From NCBI GenBank assembly GCA_017537515.1, contig JAFYKO010000118.1, positions 1-8,040 of the forward strand: DNA of 8,040 bases, in the 5' to 3' direction. Below, one piece after another: positions 5,328 to 8,040 of this stretch. The stretch comes from Clostridia bacterium. GTDB lineage: Bacteria; Bacillota; Clostridia; Christensenellales; UBA1242. The notes beneath the pieces are model-generated. The model saw only the letters and a list, made by a program, of their open reading frames with translations, was not told the DNA's origin and searched no databases. Both the position numbers and the translations under genes were made by a program. The first letter of the stretch is position 1. Each line of letters starts with the position of its first letter.

Positions 5328-5357
5328 CCGTAGTAGAGAAGAAAGAGAGGTTATACG

Positions 5358-5543
5358 ATGAACGAGAAATTAAGAAAAGAAGTAAAACTATTAAAGGCTT
5401 TACAAGGCATTAGTTATAAGGAAGTCGCAGAGTTTTTAGAGATACGGCAAGACAGTTTCTATAACTGGCTTAAAGGTTATTACGAATTAGGGGACGAGAA
5501 GCAACGCAGGCTATTGGATGTTATTGCTTGCTTAAAGGAGTAA
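5358..5543 (+). CDS. Small HTH DNA-binding protein, 61 aa
   Basis: A 61-aa protein that is almost entirely an HTH fold. Residues 18-40 (ISYKEVAEFLEIRQDSFYNWLKG) give the two-helix unit, with FYNWLKG as the recognition helix end, similar to Cro/phage-type and short transposon-linked HTH proteins. The rest is a basic N-terminal helix and a C-terminal helix. GAGAGG lies seven bases before the ATG. It is the first gene of a three-gene unit; its own end contains the ribosome site (AAAGGAG) of the HNH gene, so translation is probably coupled. Palindromes just upstream (5309-5320, 5229-5252) are candidate binding sites, so autoregulation of the unit is the likeliest role, by inference. Confidence 0.75.
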   Translation: MNEKLRKEVKLLKALQGISYKEVAEFLEIRQDSFYNWLKGYYELGDEKQRRLLDVIACLKE

Positions 5544-5549
5544 AAGTGT

Positions 5550-5993
5550 ATGTGTAAACAGTATAATAACCCGGCTGTATTAAAGGCCACAGAAAGAATA
5601 AATAAGTTTCTTTCTTTCGTGCTTGCCAATAGCGAAGAAGACGAAGAATGGAAAGAAATAGAATGGGCTGATAGTGATTACTTTGTATCAAGTAAAGGCC
5701 GTGTGTTAAGCCTATGTAATAGGCTACCAAGGCTATTAAAATCTTTTATGTGTAATGGCTATCTATGCGTTTCTATCTGCGGACACGATAGAAGAATAAA
5801 TAGATTAGTCGCAAATGCGTTTATACCTAATCCGGAGAACAAGCCAATAGTCCACCATAAAAACCACATAAAGACAGAGAACACCACCGATAATTTGTTG
5901 TGGGCTACACATAGCGAAAATACAACGGCCTATTTTGACAGTAAGAAGCAGACCCAAAAGCAAACAGAAAGTGAAGCCCCGGCAGACGAATGA
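5550..5993 (+). CDS. NUMOD4/HNH endonuclease, homing type
   Basis: A 147-aa protein. Residues 33-64 (EEWKEIEWADSDYFVSSKGRVLS) match the NUMOD4 motif, a DNA-binding element typical of phage-type HNH homing endonucleases. Residues 84-126 match the HNH_3 core: RLVANAFIPNPENKPIVHHKNH, then a conserved NLLWAT and SEN end, with His102/His103, Asn115 and Asn124 as likely active-site and metal positions. The N-terminal 30 residues and the polar tail are specific to this protein. It should cut or nick double-stranded DNA in the cytoplasm. Its start is set by AAAGGAG inside the end of the HTH gene, and its stop overlaps the next start (ATGA). Unlike free-standing homing genes, it sits inside a regulated unit between two DNA-binding proteins. 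No intron is visible nearby. Confidence 0.85.
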   Translation: MCKQYNNPAVLKATERINKFLSFVLANSEEDEEWKEIEWADSDYFVSSKGRVLSLCNRLPRLLKSFMCNGYLCVSICGHDRRINRLVANAFIPNPENKPIVHHKNHIKTENTTDNLLWATHSENTTAYFDSKKQTQKQTESEAPADE

Positions 5994-6556
5994 AGAAATA
6001 CTATTATTTGCGGTTTAGACCTACCGCAAATATAGACTACCTTTATTTACTGGCTTTCTATGATTTAGCAGAATACAACGAAGAAACAAAGGTATTTGAT
6101 ACTATACACTATTCGTCCGTTAGAGTGCTTGCGGAAAGCCTTAATATTTCGCCTGCTACTGTCAATAGGATTTTTGATAGTCCCGCATACGCTGAATTTA
6201 TTAGCGTAGATAAATCTACAAAAACAATAACGCTATGTAATGCCTTTAATAAGGGGCAGAAAGAACAATTTGTAAGGCTGACCGCCGAGGAAGTCAACCT
6301 AATTAAAGAAGTTAAGGACAATCTTTTCGCAAAATATCTTATCTATCTAAAATATTACTGCGGGTATGCGAGAGATAAAAAGACGGATTTTACGGCACAA
6401 CAGTTTTTAAGTGCTTGCGGGTATTCTGTAAAATCCAATAAAACAATATCACAAATCAGCCAATACAATGGCCTATTAGTTGATAGGGGTATTATTAAAA
6501 TACAAAAAACGCGTGATGAATTGGGACATACACGCAACATTTATAGTTATATTTAA
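5990..6556 (+). CDS. Two-winged-helix DNA-binding protein, possible second initiator or regulator
   Basis: A 188-aa protein without a firm family match. The first half has strands and helices (YYYLRFRPTANIDYLYLLAFYDLAEY), then an HTH at 43-62 (SSVRVLAESLNISPATVNRIF) and a short beta hairpin (FISVDKSTKTITLCNAF), a classic winged helix. The second half has a helix rich in Lys and Tyr (105-125), a second HTH-like segment (135-165, FTAQQFLSACGYS) and a final hairpin (IIKIQKTRDELGHTRNIYSYI), again a winged helix. Two winged helices in tandem resemble plasmid Rep initiators and some regulators. It overlaps the HNH stop by four bases, so it is translationally coupled. Its last codons and stop lie inside a large hairpin, and 24-bp repeats follow about 75 bp downstream, possibly its binding sites. 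Confidence 0.7.
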   Translation: MKKYYYLRFRPTANIDYLYLLAFYDLAEYNEETKVFDTIHYSSVRVLAESLNISPATVNRIFDSPAYAEFISVDKSTKTITLCNAFNKGQKEQFVRLTAEEVNLIKEVKDNLFAKYLIYLKYYCGYARDKKTDFTAQQFLSACGYSVKSNKTISQISQYNGLLVDRGIIKIQKTRDELGHTRNIYSYI

Positions 6557-6583
6557 CGGCTGAATAGCCGTTAAATATAACTA
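6544..6583. terminator. Perfect 18-bp hairpin across the stop codon of the winged-helix gene
   Basis: TAGTTATATTTAACGGCT (6544-6561) pairs completely with 6566-6583 around a GAAT loop. It includes the last codons and stop (TAA 6554-6556). No T-run follows, so it is not a standard intrinsic terminator. It may end or stabilise the three-gene mRNA or be a DNA cruciform or binding site. Confidence 0.55.
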
Positions 6584-6629
6584 ATCTTTACCCGGCTTTA
6601 TCGCAGGCTTTACCCCTACTTTATAAGAC

Positions 6630-6725
6630 ATACCTATTTTTTGAGTAAATCCAATACCCAAAAAATGATAAATCCCAATACCTATTTTGTGATTAAAACG
6701 GATACCCAATTTTTGATAAAAGGAG
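6630..6725 (+). repeat. Four tandem 24-bp iteron-like repeats
   Basis: Units begin with ATACC at 6630, 6654, 6678 and 6702, exactly 24 bp apart. Each has TGA at units positions 13-16 and an A-rich part after it. Units 1 and 3 (ATACCTATTTT) are closest to each other, as are 2 and 4 (ATACCCAA), so the array looks like two 48-bp doublets. Looser TTTACCC copies lie at 6587 and 6609. ATTTTTTG (6636-6643) and CAAAAAAT (6659-6666) form an inverted pair across units 1 and 2. The last unit contains the ribosome site of the gene at 6735. It could be an operator array, a partition centromere or a second iteron set. Confidence 0.75.
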
Positions 6726-6734
6726 TTTTTAAGA

Positions 6735-7016
6735 ATGGCTTATACATTAGAACAAATTGAGTGGCTACACGACCACGGACAAATGCCCGATTGGGCTTAT
6801 TATCAGCAAAATGGAAAGTCCGCACAAGCGAACTGGGAAGAACAGCACCGGAAAATTATGGAGAGATACCGCCAAAGAGAAGCAGAGCAACGCAGGCAGG
6901 CCGAAGAAAAGGCACTTGAAAAGAAACTTGAAGCCGATTTAGAAAAGCAGATTGAAACGAAGTTAGAAAAGGCCATAGAAAAAGCCCTTGCGGATTTACT
7001 AAAAGATTTCAAGTAA
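6735..7016 (+). CDS. Small coiled-coil protein of unknown function, 93 aa
   Basis: A 93-aa protein. The N-terminal part (MAYTLEQIEWLHDHGQMPDWAYYQQNGKSAQANWEEQ; residues 1-37) is rich in Trp, Tyr and His and looks like a compact docking segment. Residues 38-93 are a continuous, highly charged coiled coil with Arg/Glu then Lys/Glu/Leu heptads (EKKLEADLEKQIETKLEKAIEKAL). AAAGGAG, within the last 24-bp repeat, lies nine bases before the ATG. The gene stands alone between the repeat array and a GC-rich gap. I do not recognise a function. A dimerising accessory or adaptor controlled by proteins that bind the array is possible. The large frame overlapping it in another phase has no ribosome site and is a shadow. 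Confidence 0.75.
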   Translation: MAYTLEQIEWLHDHGQMPDWAYYQQNGKSAQANWEEQHRKIMERYRQREAEQRRQAEEKALEKKLEADLEKQIETKLEKAIEKALADLLKDFK

Positions 7017-7171
7017 GCATAACCGGCACCGCAGAGCACCGGCAACCGGCTCCCGCAGGCCGTAGGGCTGTCTGTCCGCTTTTGCTTTTGGAATGTCAAT
7101 GTCGTTGTCCTTTTGGCAGAACAGCCCCCACAAGCGAACACAGCCCCCGCCAAGGCTATGATTGGTATATT
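7017..7171. other. GC-rich non-coding gap before the nested inverted repeat
   Basis: No credible gene. The first part is GC-rich with three ACCGGC copies (7022-7027, 7038-7043, 7045-7050). ATGTCAATGTCGTT at 7093-7106 reads on the minus strand as a shortened relative of the rep iteron core (ACATTGACA). Minus-strand frames covering the gap lack ribosome sites. It borders the rep module as the GC-rich stretch at 603-767 does on the other side. Confidence 0.5.
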
Positions 7172-7266
7172 TTGACCCCCACAACACGGAACGCCGTTGT
7201 AAGGCCACAGAAAGCCCTACAACGGCGATTTTGTTTTTCAAGGTGATTCTGTGTGGCAAGGGTCAA
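7172..7266. other. Nested inverted repeat upstream of the replication origin
   Basis: Outer arms TTGACCCCCACA (7172-7183) and TGTGG-caa-GGGTCAA (7252-7266) pair over 12 bases with one 3-base bulge. They enclose a perfect inner stem, CGCCGTTGTA (7192-7201) with TACAACGGCG (7218-7227). Such nested arms are seen at transfer origins and initiation sites, but no relaxase gene or known nick sequence supports a specific assignment. Confidence 0.5.
7192..7238 (+). terminator. Intrinsic terminator after the coiled-coil gene
   Basis: A perfect 10-bp stem (7192-7201 with 7218-7227) extended inside by GGC/GCC is followed by ATTTTGTTTTT (7228-7238). It would stop transcripts from 6735 entering the rep origin. 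It is also the inner part of the nested inverted repeat. Confidence 0.8.
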
Positions 7267-7308
7267 GAAATCCGCTTGTAGGTCTTTACACAGCCCCGAT
7301 AGAACCCC

Positions 7309-7410
7309 AAAAAGAAAAAAATAAAAAATTTCTATATATCAGTCCGACGAAGTCGGCCTATGATTTATTCTCTTTATATTTATTTTTTTATTATTTTATT
7401 TCTTATATAG
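7309..7410. other. AT-rich tract beside the iterons, candidate DNA-unwinding element
   Basis: Almost entirely A and T, apart from a short dyad CCGAC-gaa-GTCGG (7344-7356). It lies immediately before the phased iterons, where theta-type iteron origins usually melt. No DnaA box of full consensus was found by eye. Confidence 0.6.
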
Positions 7411-7427
7411 TGTCGGCTGACTATCTG

Positions 7428-7515
7428 CGACACATTGACACCGAACTTACGACACATTGACACCGAACTTACGACACATTGACACCCATTATACGACAGA
7501 TTGACACCCTACAAG
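7428..7515 (+). repeat. Four phased 22-bp iterons of the replication origin
   Basis: CGACACATTGACACC-type units start at 7428, 7450, 7472 and 7494, each 22 bp, close to two helical turns. The first two are identical over 22 bp; the third changes the tail and the fourth has CAGATTGACACC. Position before a Rep_3 gene makes them the Rep binding sites of the origin. Confidence 0.92.
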
Positions 7516-7587
7516 ATGTTGTGATTTGAGCCAAAAGCAGACCACAACCGACACCATACAGAGCAGGGACAGCAACAGAAGCATTTA

Positions 7588-7609
7588 CGACAGATTGACA
7601 CCGAATTAA
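7588..7609 (+). repeat. Isolated fifth iteron near the rep promoter
   Basis: CGACAGATTGACACC followed by GAATTAA matches the array units. It lies 94 bp after the start of the fourth unit and 10 bp before the -35 box of rep, and it overlaps the operator dyad. Rep bound here could repress its own gene. Confidence 0.85.
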
Positions 7610-7635
7610 GACAACAAGATTGACTTTTGTCTTAA
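7606..7635. promoter_or_regulatory. Operator dyad over the rep promoter
   Basis: TTAAGACAA (7606-7614) and TTGTCTTAA (7627-7635) are perfect inverted complements with a 12-base centre that contains the -35 box. In Rep_3 plasmids, Rep dimers bind such dyads to limit rep transcription. Confidence 0.75.
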
Positions 7636-7647
7636 AAGGTTTATAAT
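7620..7647 (+). promoter_or_regulatory. rep promoter
   Basis: TTGACT (7620-7625), 16-bp spacer and perfect TATAAT (7642-7647). The leader is short: the start point would be near 7654, and AGGGTG (7655-7660) precedes the ATG at 7668. Confidence 0.85.
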
Positions 7648-7667
7648 GGGGTGTAGGGTGATGAATA

Positions 7668-8040
7668 ATGGAAGACCAAAACAAAGAAAACGCTATTGCC
7701 ATTAAGTATAACAAAGATTTTTATGTTATTCAAGCAAACGAATTAGTAAGAAGCAAGCAAGACGATTTGACGCTACTTGAAGCAAAACTAATTCGCCTTG
7801 CCATAACGCAGGTGTTGCGGGACGATACAGACTTGAAAACCTATTCTTGTAATGTGGTTGATTTAGCGAACTTTTTAGGAATTGACAACCATAACATTTA
7901 CCGGGATATTCAAGAACTATCAAAAAGCCTTATGAAAAAATCAATTTTCATTAAGGACAAAACGCAACCCAAGAGGAAAGGCAAAGAAAATTATAGGATA
8001 TTCCATTGGATTGACTATGTAGATTATACGGACGGAGTTA
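7668..8040 (+). CDS. rep: Rep_3-family plasmid replication initiator, N-terminal part (continues at base 1 of the circle)
   Basis: The gene begins at ATG 7668, set by AGGGTG seven bases upstream and by the strong promoter at 7620; ATG 7661 is out of frame. The frame stays open to the window end and, across the 141-bp overlap, into 1-602, giving 277 aa. The opening MEDQNKENAIAIKYNKDFYVIQANELVRSK is followed by LTLLEAKLIRLAITQVL, the signature helix of Rep_3 (RepB) initiators, then a first winged helix including DLANFLGIDNHNIYRDIQEL as HTH. Rep binds the iterons at 7428-7515 as a monomer to start theta replication, and probably the dyad at 7606-7635 as a dimer to repress itself; both modes are family knowledge. 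No second initiator of this family is present. Confidence 0.93.
   Translation, partial: MEDQNKENAIAIKYNKDFYVIQANELVRSKQDDLTLLEAKLIRLAITQVLRDDTDLKTYSCNVVDLANFLGIDNHNIYRDIQELSKSLMKKSIFIKDKTQPKRKGKENYRIFHWIDYVDYTDGV
7900..8040. repeat. Terminal redundancy of a circular molecule, right copy
   Basis: Identical to bases 1-141. Trimming either copy gives a 7,899-bp circle. Coordinates from 7900 on duplicate 1-141 and hold no extra biology. Confidence 0.95.

Noticed and set aside
6630..6725. CRISPR array
   Set aside because: Repeats are imperfect, contiguous and lack spacers; no cas gene is present.
6803..7259. Two minus-strand open frames over the coiled-coil gene and GC-rich gap
   Set aside because: They run antisense to a well-supported gene and through the terminator stem, without ribosome sites.
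7251..7460. 69-aa open frame over the AT-rich tract and iterons
   Set aside because: No ribosome site, composition set by origin repeats, and it ends inside the iterons. Not a gene.

Overview
The window is one complete small circular plasmid, opened inside its replication gene. Bases 7900-8040 repeat bases 1-141 exactly, and the interrupted rep reading frame is continuous across the junction, so the circle is 7,899 bp with a 141-bp terminal redundancy from assembly. Every convincing gene lies on the + strand. AT-rich intergenic regions, strong AGGAGG-type ribosome sites, consensus sigma-A promoters, intrinsic terminators and protein families common in anaerobic Firmicutes all point to a Clostridia host, probably a gut member. 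That host assignment is inference from style, not a database match.

Layout around the circle. (1) Replication module, 7309-8040 joined to 1-602: an AT-rich tract, four phased 22-bp iterons plus a fifth, a promoter overlain by a 9-bp inverted repeat, and a Rep_3-type initiator of 277 aa. (2) A GC-rich non-coding stretch (603-760) and a long dyad (768-795). (3) A probable two-gene unit: a membrane-anchored, outward-facing ComEC-like metallo-beta-lactamase-fold protein (816-2405) and an HTH/coiled-coil protein of the plasmid replication-accessory style (2421-3080). (4) A lone unknown, Lys-rich gene (3161-3673) with its own promoter and terminator. (5) A small serine recombinase (3850-4533) preceded by repeated AGTAGTATYAAA elements that look like its res/operator region, followed by a 90-aa unknown gene and a terminator. 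(6) A 500-bp gene-free region with an extended -10 promoter, a chain of hairpins, a possible pseudoknot and an intrinsic terminator. It is read here as a structured non-coding RNA or attenuating leader. (7) A tightly coupled three-gene unit: mini-HTH protein, NUMOD4/HNH endonuclease and a two-winged-helix DNA-binding protein, ending in a perfect 18-bp hairpin. (8) Four tandem 24-bp repeats directly upstream of a small coiled-coil gene (6735-7016). (9) A GC-rich gap with a nested inverted repeat that includes a terminator, leading back to the origin.

The rep module explains maintenance and the recombinase probably resolves multimers. No relaxase is encoded, so any transfer would need helper functions in trans. 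The least explained parts are the structured RNA region with the HTH-HNH-winged-helix unit below it, and the second iteron-like array beside a Rep-like winged-helix gene. Together these could form a second replication, partition or regulatory system.
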